From assembly GCA_020629375.1 (NCBI GenBank), contig JAHDDK010000039.1:1-35263 (forward strand): a stretch of 35,263 nt of DNA, written 5' to 3'. Within the stretch, counting starts at the first letter, position 1. Each line of letters starts with the position of its first letter. Positions 15,498-23,908 of the stretch are shown piece by piece. Both the position numbers and the translations under genes were made by a program. The notes under the pieces are model-generated. The model saw only the letters and a list, made by a program, of their open reading frames with translations. It made no database searches and was not told the origin of the DNA. Origin of the DNA: Acidimicrobiales bacterium (GTDB lineage Bacteria; Actinomycetota; Acidimicrobiia; Acidimicrobiales; SHLQ01).

Positions 15498-16984
15498 AGC
15501 GACCGGAGCTGCGTACTGAAGATGCCGCGTGTGGCGCCGACGTAGATCTTTCGGTGGTCTTCGTTGTTCGAATTGAGTCCCTGCGTCAACGCTGCCACCG
15601 ATGCATCGTCGAGCGCGAGGTGTACGTGCGGCCACTCCTTTCCCTTTGCCTGGTGGAAGGTGAACCCAGGGATGTAGGCGCGCTCGTTCAGAAGCCATTG
15701 CCTGAGGAGTTCGAGCCGTGCCAGGCGGCTTGGCAGTCTCTTTGCAGGCAAGGCGGGCTTACGTTTGCCGTCGACTTTGGTGGCTGCCCGTAGCGTCTCC
15801 ATCACGTCCCCGAGTGGGATGGACGGGTCTCGAAGCTGCGTCAGGGCCTCCCCCAAGTCGATGGCGTCCGATTCGCGCCGGAGGCATCGTGCTGCCTCCA
15901 CCTGGCCGAGGGCAGAGACGCCGAGCCTCGCTTGGGTAACGACGTCAAGCAACAGGGCGATTGATGCATCGGCCTGACAGTCGAGTTGACCGAACGACAC
16001 GGGGATTGCGTCGGGTCCTGACGCGGGAATGTGGTCCCATTCGGCAGCGAGTACGACGTCCGGCTCGGCGGCGGCACTTGGGATCGTCACAGGGTCACCC
16101 GCCCTAAGCGACCGAGCGAGCTCGATGGTCTCGTCTGTCTTGAAGCGGAAGGAGTCGGGAACCGGATAGTGGTCGAACGGATAGTCCTGCAGGAGCTTGT
16201 GGACCATGTCGGGACGTGCGCCTCGCCACTCATAGAGGGCTTGCCATGGGTCTCCCACAAGGGTCACTGCCATCCCTGACTCGATGCACCTCCGAACAAG
16301 GAGGGCATCGAGGCCATTGAGATCGAACACTTCGTCAACGATGAGATGGTGGTACGTGCGCGAGAGGTAGGCGTCGATCTGGGCACGAAGGTCGCGACTG
16401 CCGAGTGCTGCGCCGACGATCTGTCGAATCTCGTCGTGAGTGCAGACGCCATCGACGAGGTTCTGGACCCAGTCAGTCTTGTTCTTGTAGGGCATGCCCC
16501 AGCAGGGCGAGTCGACCTGTCGATAGTCGGCAGCGAGCGTTGTGCCATTCAATCCAAGCTCCCAACGCTGGTTTTGCCTTCCAGATGGCCGGATTGGAGT
16601 AGCGCCTCGCTGTCGAGCCCAGGAGTCGATCACTTGGGGCCGCTTCACGTCACCGGGCCACGTGATCAGCTCGGTGAGGAGCAGGAACTCGACTACGCAG
16701 CGATGGAGACCGTCCATCGTGGTCACCCGGTTCGGTAGATGAAGACTCCTCGTGCCCCAACGAGCGGCAGCTCGGATGCGCAACTCTGCGGTGGCACTCC
16801 TGGCGAACGAGACGGAGATGATTCCCCGTGGTTCGGAGCGGTCACTGCGTGCGTGGTGCAGTACGCCGAATCGCTCGACTGCGACCGTCGTCTTGCCGGA
16901 TCCAGGAGCGGACTCGACGAAGCTGAGGCGTGAGGTGTTCAGAAGCGCATCGCGCTGGTCGTCACTCAGGGTCGGTCGACTCAT
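15494..16984 (-). CDS. gajB: Gabija defence protein GajB (UvrD-like helicase)
   Basis: 496 residues from ATG 16984, almost the length of known GajB. Superfamily 1 motifs: SAPGSGKTT at about 25-33 (Walker A), [10 protein letters not shown] (motif II, with DEVF instead of DEAQ), [13 protein letters not shown] (motif III), DSFRF (motif IV region), [12 protein letters not shown] (motif V) and KIYVGATRG (motif VI). In Gabija, GajB senses phage-linked DNA ends or nucleotide loss and activates GajA. The start lies inside gajA (23-bp overlap). A longer upstream frame is a shadow of gajA. Its TAG stop shares CTAG with the stop of the convergent Tad operon. Confidence 0.9.
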   Translation of the reverse strand: MSRPTLSDDQRDALLNTSRLSFVESAPGSGKTTVAVERFGVLHHARSDRSEPRGIISVSFARSATAELRIRAAARWGTRSLHLPNRVTTMDGLHRCVVEFLLLTELITWPGDVKRPQVIDSWARQRGATPIRPSGRQNQRWELGLNGTTLAADYRQVDSPCWGMPYKNKTDWVQNLVDGVCTHDEIRQIVGAALGSRDLRAQIDAYLSRTYHHLIVDEVFDLNGLDALLVRRCIESGMAVTLVGDPWQALYEWRGARPDMVHKLLQDYPFDHYPVPDSFRFKTDETIELARSLRAGDPVTIPSAAAEPDVVLAAEWDHIPASGPDAIPVSFGQLDCQADASIALLLDVVTQARLGVSALGQVEAARCLRRESDAIDLGEALTQLRDPSIPLGDVMETLRAATKVDGKRKPALPAKRLPSRLARLELLRQWLLNERAYIPGFTFHQAKGKEWPHVHLALDDASVAALTQGLNSNNEDHRKIYVGATRGIFSTQLRSL

Positions 16985-18812
16985 CGTCGTCCGCTTGTTC
17001 CTGGCCGTCTGCCTCTTCGGAGTCGCCGTCAACGAACTTCCCCCATAGGAAGTCGTAGGCGGCCGAGAAGTGGCGTGGTGGGGACGCGATTGTGCCCGGC
17101 CGCTCCAGCAGGTCGAGGACAGCTTCGGCGAAGTCCGCCTTCTTGCTGGCGCCTGCCCCGCCCTTGCCGAAGTAGCTGGCCACGGTCGACACATTGACCT
17201 CATCCATCTCTGCTCCGATCTGCTCGAGGGCAGAGCGGACAAGCCGCTCGTTGCCGGCGACGAGAGATGGTTCGAGTGTCGGGTCGCTTAGCTGGCAACT
17301 GACGATCGTGTCGTTGAAATCACTGAGCCACTTTGGGGTCCCGAGCTTGTCAGAATCGCCGAGGATCACCAGTCCGTCGACAAGTTCGTAGCCAGGTGTC
17401 GCAAGGAGTCGCGGGATCCAGTCACCGATGCGACTTCCGGCGATTGTGATGGTGAGGGTGTCGATGAAGCGTGCCTTGCGCTCGTCATCGGAGGCCCATC
17501 GATATCCGAAGGCGCGGAGCAGGAGAGCGTCCGTGATGCCTTCGACTACAACGGAGATCGGAGCGAAGAGTGCAGCCGACCTCGTTACGTCGAGATGGCG
17601 GTTGGCCATCCGTAAGACCCGAGCCCGATTGCTCTCCGTGAGTGGGAGCTCGCTTGGCAGCCTGGGCTCGATGGTGGCGCCGCACCGACGGAGGAGTACT
17701 AGCTCCTCGGTCTTGGCGGCGCTGATGACCTCGCTTGAATGCGTCGTCAGAATCACTTGAAGCTCGGGTCGCTCCGCGACAACTCGGCGTAGTTGCCGTG
17801 CGAGCCCGTGCTGAAGTTGCGGGTGAAGGTGAGCTTCTGGTTCCTCGACTACGACGGTGACGTGCGGCGAGGACGGAAAGACGGAGTCAAGCTCGGTCTC
17901 CGATTCCTCGTTCGCCGCTTTGATCTCGTCGGCCTCTGACTCGTCTGGCGACGGTTCCTCGCTCCCGGCTTCGCCGGGAGGGCCCTCTTCCGTGGGCTCG
18001 CTGCCGGGGTCGGGTTCGCCGCCAGGTATTGCGGCCAGGATCACCGCAAGATGCAGGAGGTTGACATAGCCAAGCGCCGAGATCTCGAGGCGCTCTGCGA
18101 GATTGCGGTCATCGACGGTGGCAAGGACAAACTCGAGAACCCTTGCGAGCAGGTCGTCGTCAACATGTGCCCTTCCGAGAAACGGAAAGTGCGGGCGGAC
18201 AGCTCCGGCCAGCCCGTCAACCTCGGCTTGCACGCGTTGCTCCAGGCTTTGGATGAGCGGGTCGTTGTGGAGCTGATCGAGGAGCCGGCCGACGGTCGTT
18301 CGTACTGCGGTAAGTCGGCGATGGCCGCTGCGTCGTTCTTGCTCGGCTCGAAGAGCCTCAACGATGAGTCGTGCCTCACGGCCCGCGAGTTCATCGATCG
18401 GACGCCGGTCGGCGCGAAGAAACAAGAGGACTAGCGAGTCGATTGCATCGTCGTGGGCCTTTTCGATCGTCTTCGCACGCACGCGACCCATCGAAGGCTC
18501 GAGCTGGCGGCGCAGAGTTGGAGCAGTCTCGCCGTTCTCCCGCTCGATAGACCACCGAGGGTGGGTCTCTGGGTCCTCGTACTGGAACTCGACCTGGACG
18601 GAGCGATCGGCTCCGCGTTCGAGAGCGGCAGCAATGGGCCGGGTGATCTGTGGGAACACGTGACGGTGCGATAAGTACATCGCTTCGGCCACCGTTGTCT
18701 TGCCGGTCCCGTTTGCTCCGACCACGACACTGAAGCGACCTGGAAAATCACAAACGAGATCGGCCCCGACGGCGGCCCTGTAGCCCTTGACCTCGATGCG
18801 CCTCAGGAACAT
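16962..18812 (-). CDS. gajA: Gabija defence protein GajA (OLD-family ATPase/TOPRIM nuclease)
   Basis: 616 residues. An ABC-type ATPase head comes first: Walker [12 protein letters not shown] at about 30-40, Walker [16 protein letters not shown] at about 322-336, and H-loop [11 protein letters not shown]-terminal TOPRIM nuclease domain has Glu in [12 protein letters not shown] (about 420-431) and the Asp pair in ILGDSDKLG (about 482-490). OLD nuclease followed by UvrD-like helicase is the defining gene order of Gabija. An acidic Glu/Ser/Pro insert (about 265-305) precedes Walker B. The acidic C-terminus overlaps the gajB start. GajA nicks DNA when nucleotides are depleted during phage infection. 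Confidence 0.9.
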   Translation of the reverse strand: MFLRRIEVKGYRAAVGADLVCDFPGRFSVVVGANGTGKTTVAEAMYLSHRHVFPQITRPIAAALERGADRSVQVEFQYEDPETHPRWSIERENGETAPTLRRQLEPSMGRVRAKTIEKAHDDAIDSLVLLFLRADRRPIDELAGREARLIVEALRAEQERRSGHRRLTAVRTTVGRLLDQLHNDPLIQSLEQRVQAEVDGLAGAVRPHFPFLGRAHVDDDLLARVLEFVLATVDDRNLAERLEISALGYVNLLHLAVILAAIPGGEPDPGSEPTEEGPPGEAGSEEPSPDESEADEIKAANEESETELDSVFPSSPHVTVVVEEPEAHLHPQLQHGLARQLRRVVAERPELQVILTTHSSEVISAAKTEELVLLRRCGATIEPRLPSELPLTESNRARVLRMANRHLDVTRSAALFAPISVVVEGITDALLLRAFGYRWASDDERKARFIDTLTITIAGSRIGDWIPRLLATPGYELVDGLVILGDSDKLGTPKWLSDFNDTIVSCQLSDPTLEPSLVAGNERLVRSALEQIGAEMDEVNVSTVASYFGKGGAGASKKADFAEAVLDLLERPGTIASPPRHFSAAYDFLWGKFVDGDSEEADGQEQADDDESTDPE

Positions 18813-18899
18813 GAACGCTCTGTTGTCCGGAGGTGGGGGAGATCCATCGATCCATCGTCGCGCAAGCTCGCGTCGGCGGTGGGGTACGCGGTCGAGTTC

Positions 18900-19499
18900 T
18901 TACTCTTCGGCCCTCGCCGTGGTGAAGCGTTCGAGGCTCCGGACGGCAAGCGCGACTCCCTCACCCCTCGCGTGGCTGAGCGACCCGGAAACGCCGATCG
19001 CATCGCCGGCCCTGACCGGAGGGATTTGTTCTTCGGCGGGACGCCAGAGGGTCGCCCTCGTTCTGAACATGTGTCGGGTGTTGAGTCGTCGACAAGAGGT
19101 GATGGTCATCGCGAGCCGAAAGCCCGACCCGGATACTTCAACCGAGGGGTCACCTTTGATGCGCCCCATGACGAGGAGGGTGTTCTCGCAGGCCCCGTCG
19201 CTCGTCCCGATCGGCAGAAACTGGACGTGGGATGCAGAGACGAATCGATGGGAACGTCGTCGGTCTTCGTTGTCTCTCCATTCGCGTTCCGCAAGTGCAC
19301 CGGCAACGGCGAGACATCTGCCGGGCGCTCCGTGGTGCGCCACCGTCCCGGCCAACTGGCCCCAGCACTCGATGTCGATCCAGAGCTTGCGGCCTCGTGG
19401 TGCGCCGGTCTCGAGCCGGAAGGTCGCGACGACACCGTTCTTCGTCTCACGACGGACGATGTCGTTGCTGATGGTGCCGATTGCGGTGAAGAACGCCAT
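18900..19499 (-). CDS. ssb: SSB-like protein with two OB-like units
   Basis: 199 residues. The first 100 residues match the SSB pattern: GTISNDIVRRETKNGVVATFRLET, LWIDIECWGQLA, GRCLAVAGALAEREWRDNE. Residues about 104-193 look like a second, more divergent OB unit: NTLLVMGRIKGDP, FRLAMTITS, GDAIGVSGSLSHARGEGVALAVRSLERF. The acidic DDDIPF-type tail of housekeeping SSB is absent. Element-borne SSBs protect transferred single strands after relaxase action. The start lies 3 bp after the stop of the small basic protein, so the two are coupled. The 87-bp gap to gajA leaves room for a separate Gabija promoter. Confidence 0.83.
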   Translation of the reverse strand: MAFFTAIGTISNDIVRRETKNGVVATFRLETGAPRGRKLWIDIECWGQLAGTVAHHGAPGRCLAVAGALAEREWRDNEDRRRSHRFVSASHVQFLPIGTSDGACENTLLVMGRIKGDPSVEVSGSGFRLAMTITSCRRLNTRHMFRTRATLWRPAEEQIPPVRAGDAIGVSGSLSHARGEGVALAVRSLERFTTARAEE

Positions 19500-19502
19500 C
19501 GG

Positions 19503-19904
19503 TCAGCCCTCGTCCGCTGGCTCGATGCCCGGGAGTTGGAGCTGCGAGGTTCGCCTGGCCGCTTCGCGTCGGCGCCGTCGGCCCTTGTGTGGCTGGATTC
19601 GAGGCTGGGGTGGGGCCGGTTGATGGTTGGCGACCAGACGTAGGCGCTCAACGGCGCCGACCACATCTCCTGCGCGTCGGTCGGGGCGCCGGCTGAGGAC
19701 CGTGTCGATGTCTTGCCCGATTCGACCTGGCAGTGATGGAAGCGCTCGAAGGTCGTTGACGACGACGTCGAGCTCGGCCACGGGTGGCTCGTCGCCCTCG
19801 AGATGCCGGTCGTACCAGGACACGAGTCCACGGCACGCCGCAGAGATCGGACCGAGGTCGATGACGGCGGCCTCACGGGGGATGGGCTGGCTGGGGGTCT
19901 GCAT
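19503..19904 (-). CDS. Small basic-tailed protein of unknown function
   Basis: 133 residues from ATG 19904. This start is set by AGGAGG at 19907-19912 and not by the longer upstream frame, which would run through the control region. No family recognised. Residues about 14-90 look helical, with a conserved-looking GLVSWYDRHLEGDEPPVAELDVVVNDLRALP. The C-terminus is strongly basic (GRRRRREAARR) and ends in LQLPGIEPADEG. Coupled to the SSB-like gene, so a DNA-handling role during transfer is plausible but unproven. Confidence 0.75.
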   Translation of the reverse strand: MQTPSQPIPREAAVIDLGPISAACRGLVSWYDRHLEGDEPPVAELDVVVNDLRALPSLPGRIGQDIDTVLSRRPDRRAGDVVGAVERLRLVANHQPAPPQPRIQPHKGRRRRREAARRTSQLQLPGIEPADEG

Positions 19905-19910
19905 GTCCTC

Positions 19911-19984
19911 CTGTGGTCCGCCGACCCCGGCGCTTGGGACACGCGAGCGGGTGTGTCCCACTTGCCGCCAAGCGTGGGCCACAG
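19911..19984. promoter_or_regulatory. Inverted pair of bipartite motif CTGTGG-N18-TGGGACA (copy B)
   Basis: Left half: CTGTGG 19911-19916, 18 bases, TGGGACA 19935-19941. Right half, inverted: TGTCCCA 19954-19960, 18 bases, CCACAG 19979-19984. The inner arms are 12 nt apart (24 in copy A), and the inner pair extends to 8 bp (TGGGACAC/GTGTCCCA). A further inverted repeat, CGCTTGG 19931-19937 with CCAAGCG 19968-19974, is nested in it. The left outer arm overlaps the Shine-Dalgarno of the minus-strand gene and ends 6 nt before its ATG, exactly as in copy A. It sits between the divergent SSB and T4SS operons. Confidence 0.75.
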
Positions 19985-20023
19985 ATGGGTCGCATCGGTT
20001 CGACCAGCGCCCGAGGAGGCTCC

Positions 20024-20323
20024 ATGTACGACGCACTCTCCCTTCTTCCGTCCGTGATCGCCCAGATCGACGTCACCCCGAGCAACGACGGCCTTCCGGG
20101 GGCTGCCTTCTGGCAACAGGTGCTCGGTTGGCTCGCCTGGGGCGGTTTGGCCGGGTCGCTCGCCTCGCTTCTCATCGGTGGGGCGGTCTGGGGACTCAGC
20201 CACGCAAACGGCCACTCGATGGGTGCATCCCGAGGTAAGGCCTTCGCCCTCGGCGGCATGGCCGGGGCGATCCTCGTCGGACTGTCGGCGACGATCGTCA
20301 ACACCTTGTCGGGGATCTCGTGA
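20024..20323 (+). CDS. Small two-helix membrane protein (DUF6112-like), first gene of the T4SS operon
   Basis: 99 residues with GAGGAGG at 20013-20019 ideally placed. After a short N-terminus with PSNDGLPGAAFWQQ come two hydrophobic helices (about 33-56, LGWLAWGGLAGSLASLLIGGAVWGL, and about 73-96, ALGGMAGAILVGLSATIVNTL) joined by a short polar loop with SHANGHSMGASRGK. Size, layout and place before VirB8/VirB6-like genes match the DUF6112-type proteins of actinobacterial conjugative elements. These take the position of VirB2 pilins, although that role is unproven. Confidence 0.8.
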   Translation: MYDALSLLPSVIAQIDVTPSNDGLPGAAFWQQVLGWLAWGGLAGSLASLLIGGAVWGLSHANGHSMGASRGKAFALGGMAGAILVGLSATIVNTLSGIS

Positions 20324-21030
20324 CGCGGTTCTCGGGTCGTGCGGTGGCAGCGACTGCGGTCGGTGTAGTCGTCGGTGGAGCACTGATCTCAGGCTGGGTC
20401 GGTGATGAATCAGCGCCGTCAGCTGAAACCGGTGCCGTTCCGTCGGTCGCAGCGCCGCCCGTTGCCCTGACGTCGGGCTCAGCCGCTGACGGACCACCGG
20501 CGGTCGACCAACCGTTCAGCCAGCAGGTCGAAGAGACCGTAGAGATCGCTGGAATAGCCGATCGATCCGAAGCTGGCGCGCGGACCGCCGCCGTGGCGTA
20601 TCTCGAGGCGACCGAGGAAGCCGTTCGCATGAGCCCCACGGAGGCAGCAGCGGTTCAGCGCGCCTTCGCTACGACGGACTTCGCCGAGGAGTTCGGAGCG
20701 GACACCGAGCAGAGGATGATCGATCTCACTGCCGCTGTACCCAACGGCATCGTCCTACGGGTCGCACCGATCGAAGCCCGTTCCTTCCCAGACGGAGACG
20801 ACTGGCTCGTCGCCGTCTGGTACGTGCAGGCGATCACGATCGCCGAAGAGTCGGTTGTCGACGATTGGCGCACCGCTCGCTATCGCCTTCGTTGGGAGGA
20901 CGACGCCTGGAAGATCGCCGAGTTCAGTTCCGAGCGAGGACCCATGCCGGGCCGGGGAACGAACCCGCCATCGGCGTCGCCCCAGCAGTTCGAAGCCATC
21001 CTCACCGACTTCACCGATGAGGACCTCTGA
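20320..21030 (+). CDS. VirB8/TcpC-like conjugation protein
   Basis: 236 residues with GTG start in a GTGA overlap. One N-terminal membrane helix (about 6-27) is followed by a low-complexity linker and an extracellular domain (about 75-225) with an NTF2-like rhythm: helix ARTAAVAYLEATEEAVRMSP, then strands VLRVAPIEARSF, WLVAVWYVQAITIAEESVVDDWRTARYRLRWEDDAWKIAEF. VirB8-type proteins are scaffold parts of the secretion channel. The assignment rests on topology, fold pattern and neighbours rather than a signature motif. Confidence 0.72.
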   Translation: MTRFSGRAVAATAVGVVVGGALISGWVGDESAPSAETGAVPSVAAPPVALTSGSAADGPPAVDQPFSQQVEETVEIAGIADRSEAGARTAAVAYLEATEEAVRMSPTEAAAVQRAFATTDFAEEFGADTEQRMIDLTAAVPNGIVLRVAPIEARSFPDGDDWLVAVWYVQAITIAEESVVDDWRTARYRLRWEDDAWKIAEFSSERGPMPGRGTNPPSASPQQFEAILTDFTDEDL

Positions 21031-22394
21031 TGGACATCCCCGGCATCGACATCCCCGGACCGGGCGACATCATCGGCGGAATCGGAGGCTTCTTCGGTGG
21101 TCTTGCCGAAGACGCAGGTCGAGCGATCGTCGAATACGTCATCGAGTTCATCTACGGGCTGATCGCGCAGGCCGTCGCGTCGATCACCGGCGCTCTCGCC
21201 CGGGCCTTCAACGGGGGCTCCACCCGGGTCGACCTTACCGGCGGATGGTTCAGCAGCGAAGGTGGTGCAACCGTCACGACCATGACCTCGGTGATCGCAG
21301 GCTCGCTGGTGCTGGTCTTCCTCCTTCTTTCGCTCATCCGGGCGATGCTCGCCGGTGAGTTCTCCAGCATGTGGCGAGCCGCCCTCGTCGACGTTCCGGC
21401 AGCGTTCCTCGCAACGGCGCTCACCGTCGTTGTCGCCTCAGCGCTGTTGGCGATGGTCGATGAGGCCTCAGCAACGCTGCTCGGTGCTGAAGGAGAGCAG
21501 CTGGCTGCCTTCGGTGACTCGCTAGCGGACGTCGAGCAACTGAGCCTCGCCGGTCTCCTCGGAATCCTCTTCGGGCTGCTCTTCATAGTTGGTGCAGTGC
21601 TCGTGTGGATCCAACTCCTCGTCCGAGCGGCGCTGATCTACATCGTCATTGCGTTCGCCCCGATCACATGGGTCACCCGCGCCTACCCCGGTACGCGGAG
21701 CATCGCTCGCCGGGGAGCCGAGATCGGCATTGCGTTGATTGTCTCGAAGTTCGTCATGGCGATCTCGTTCCGGCTTGGTGCTGAGGCGCTCACATCAGCT
21801 GACGTCGCCTCGGGTGAAGCCGACCTCTCAGCGATGTTGGTCGGATCGGCGATCATGCTGATGACGGCGTTCATGCCGTGGCTCATCTTCAAAGTGATCC
21901 CGGCGGTCGAGACCGCAACGTCGGGCTCGGCAGCCCAAGGAGCTGCGGTCGGCGCCGCCGTCGTTGGCGGGGGCCTGGCCTACGCCGGGATCTCCCGGCT
22001 CGCTGGGGCCGTGACAACCGGTGGGTCGGGAGGCCTCGCCGGTGGAAGCGGATCAGGTCCGACGCCCCCGGCGCCTCCGGGGCTTGAGGGAGGTGCCGGA
22101 CCGTCAGGAGCTCCGGGCGCGCCCGGTGGTCAAGGACCAGCGATTGGCTCTTCCTCCGACGCGAGTCGCCCGCCCGGACCCAGCGGAGGACCCGTCGATG
22201 CCGGGGACGCCCCTGCCGATGGCGGTCGGGGACCAGCGTTGGCCGGCGGCTCCTCAGATGGGGCGCCCAACGCGATCCGCACGGAGCGACCACGACCGTC
22301 CGGGGTCGCAGTACTCGAGGTTCCGGTCGAGCCAGTTGAGCGCAGCAGCGAGCCAACCGGGAGCCTGGCTGACATCCACCGAGGTGAGTTATGA
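21030..22394 (+). CDS. VirB6/TrbL-like polytopic membrane protein
   Basis: 454 residues with a TGATG start/stop overlap. An amphipathic N-terminus with DIPGIDIPGPGDIIGGIGG is followed by membrane helices at about 84-108, 117-143, 172-197, 198-214, 231-249 and 268-290. The pattern LIYIVIAFAPITWV with a following basic loop is typical of VirB6/TrbL channel proteins of Gram-positive T4SS. The last 120 residues are Gly/Pro/Ser-rich and disordered (GGSGSGPTPPAPPG and similar), and should lie on one face of the membrane as a flexible tail. Overlaps the next gene by ATGA. Confidence 0.85.
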   Translation: MDIPGIDIPGPGDIIGGIGGFFGGLAEDAGRAIVEYVIEFIYGLIAQAVASITGALARAFNGGSTRVDLTGGWFSSEGGATVTTMTSVIAGSLVLVFLLLSLIRAMLAGEFSSMWRAALVDVPAAFLATALTVVVASALLAMVDEASATLLGAEGEQLAAFGDSLADVEQLSLAGLLGILFGLLFIVGAVLVWIQLLVRAALIYIVIAFAPITWVTRAYPGTRSIARRGAEIGIALIVSKFVMAISFRLGAEALTSADVASGEADLSAMLVGSAIMLMTAFMPWLIFKVIPAVETATSGSAAQGAAVGAAVVGGGLAYAGISRLAGAVTTGGSGGLAGGSGSGPTPPAPPGLEGGAGPSGAPGAPGGQGPAIGSSSDASRPPGPSGGPVDAGDAPADGGRGPALAGGSSDGAPNAIRTERPRPSGVAVLEVPVEPVERSSEPTGSLADIHRGEL

Positions 22395-23908
22395 CGACCG
22401 CAGCCGGCGAGCGGCCGCAGTCGCGGCTCTACCGACTCTCGCCGATCGACTCGACCGGCCTGATGTTCGGGCTCACCCTCCCGCAGCTCGTCCTGGTAGC
22501 AGGTGGTGTCGTCATCGGCTCAACGGTGATGGTCACGGCCTCGGTGCCAGTCGGTATCGCCACCCTTGTGACCGGAGCCCTGCTCGGGCTCGTTCGAATA
22601 CACGGTGCAAGCCTGGTCGAGCTCGCGCCCCAAGGCGCTCGCTATGTAAGGCAGCGGCTCGGAGAAGGCGGTGCCTGGTTCAGTGTCGTTCCGCTCTTGG
22701 GCGGCGACACCACCCACGCACCACCTGCTCTCGCCGACCAAGACGTGCTCATCGTCGACCCCGGTCCGCTCGGACTCGGGCCGCCTGGAGCCGAGATCGC
22801 CGTCAGCCGAGATCGAAAGGCTGGAACCTACGCAGCCACGCTGCGAGTCGCCGGTCGACAGTTCGCGCTCATCGACCAAGGCGAACAGGACTGGCTCGTC
22901 ACTCAATGGGGGACGGCCCTGCAGGCTTTCATCGCAGAACGCACGCCCGTCGTGAGCATCCGCTGGTCGGAGTGGGCCGCACCGGCCGGCCTGGAAGAGC
23001 ACCGTCGATGGCTCAAGGAGCATCTCGACGACAACCCACTCCACGATGTCCGCCAGGCTTACGAACAGCTCCTGAACGAAGCGGGCTCGCGCAGCACCCG
23101 CCACGAGGTGCTGGTTACCGTCACTGTTCACGGCGGCAAGGTGCGCGTCGGCAAACGGCACGACGGCGATCGAGTCCGAGCGGCAGTGGAACTCCTGCTC
23201 ACCGAGGTCCGACTGTTCGGTCAGCGGCTCGAAGGCGCCGGGCTGCTGGTGTCGACGCCACTCGCACCAGGCGAGTGGGCGCGAGCGATGCGACTCCGCC
23301 TCGACCCCACATGCCGCGCAGCCCTCGATGGCCGTCGACGTTCGCTGGCCGACACCACCAGCGAGGTCTCCGTGGCCAACTCCGGGCCGACTGCAGCCGA
23401 GTCGACCTGGACGGCGTGGCATGCCGATGGCGCCTGGCATCGAGGCCTGTATGTCTCGGAGTGGCCGCGCCTCGACGTTCCCGCACGCTGGATGAGCGAC
23501 CTCATGCTCTACAACGGCGCCGTCCGGACTGTGTCGGTCTTCTTCGAGCCAGTCCCGAGATCACGCTCGCAGCGGAGCATCACTCGTGACGCCGCGAAGA
23601 TCGAGTCCGACTCCCAACAGCGAGCCGAGAAGGGTTTCCGAGTCGGAGCGCACCATCGTCGAGCGGCCCGGGCTGTCGAAGAGCGAGAGGAAGAACTCGT
23701 GGCCGGCTACGGCGAGTTCTTCTACGCCGGCGTCGTCTGCGTCACGGCCACGACGCTCGGTGAACTCGAGGCGGCCACCGACGAGATCACCCAAGTTGCT
23801 GCCTCCGTTGGACTCGAACTCCGGCCGCTCCACGGTCGACACGATCAAGCGATGGTCGCCTCGCTCCCGATCGCCCGAGGAATCGCCCCCCAGGGGACGT
23901 TGAGATGA
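22391..23908 (+). CDS. SCO6880-family protein (PrgI-like domain plus VirB4 N-terminal-like region)
   Basis: 505 residues. The N-terminus (YRLSPIDSTGLMFGLTLPQLVLVAGGVV) with two membrane helices at about 24-42 and 44-62 is the PrgI/VirB3-like part. The long cytoplasmic region (about 90-505) resembles the N-terminal domain of VirB4, with no P-loop. In this family VirB3- and VirB4-N-like units are fused and the ATPase unit is the next gene, as seen here. It probably docks the VirB4 ATPase on the channel. Confidence 0.88.
   Translation: MTTAAGERPQSRLYRLSPIDSTGLMFGLTLPQLVLVAGGVVIGSTVMVTASVPVGIATLVTGALLGLVRIHGASLVELAPQGARYVRQRLGEGGAWFSVVPLLGGDTTHAPPALADQDVLIVDPGPLGLGPPGAEIAVSRDRKAGTYAATLRVAGRQFALIDQGEQDWLVTQWGTALQAFIAERTPVVSIRWSEWAAPAGLEEHRRWLKEHLDDNPLHDVRQAYEQLLNEAGSRSTRHEVLVTVTVHGGKVRVGKRHDGDRVRAAVELLLTEVRLFGQRLEGAGLLVSTPLAPGEWARAMRLRLDPTCRAALDGRRRSLADTTSEVSVANSGPTAAESTWTAWHADGAWHRGLYVSEWPRLDVPARWMSDLMLYNGAVRTVSVFFEPVPRSRSQRSITRDAAKIESDSQQRAEKGFRVGAHHRRAARAVEEREEELVAGYGEFFYAGVVCVTATTLGELEAATDEITQVAASVGLELRPLHGRHDQAMVASLPIARGIAPQGTLR

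Noticed and set aside
18841..18856. Tandem GATCCATC repeat between the SSB and gajA genes
   Set aside because: Only two 8-mers; too short to call a functional repeat, although the gap could hold a gajA promoter.
19106..20497. 463-residue minus-strand frame
   Set aside because: Crosses the SSB gene, the divergent control region and the start of the T4SS operon; composition is that of a shadow frame.
22021..23589. 522-residue plus-strand frame
   Set aside because: Arg/Pro/Ser-rich shadow over the VirB6-like tail and the SCO6880-family gene.
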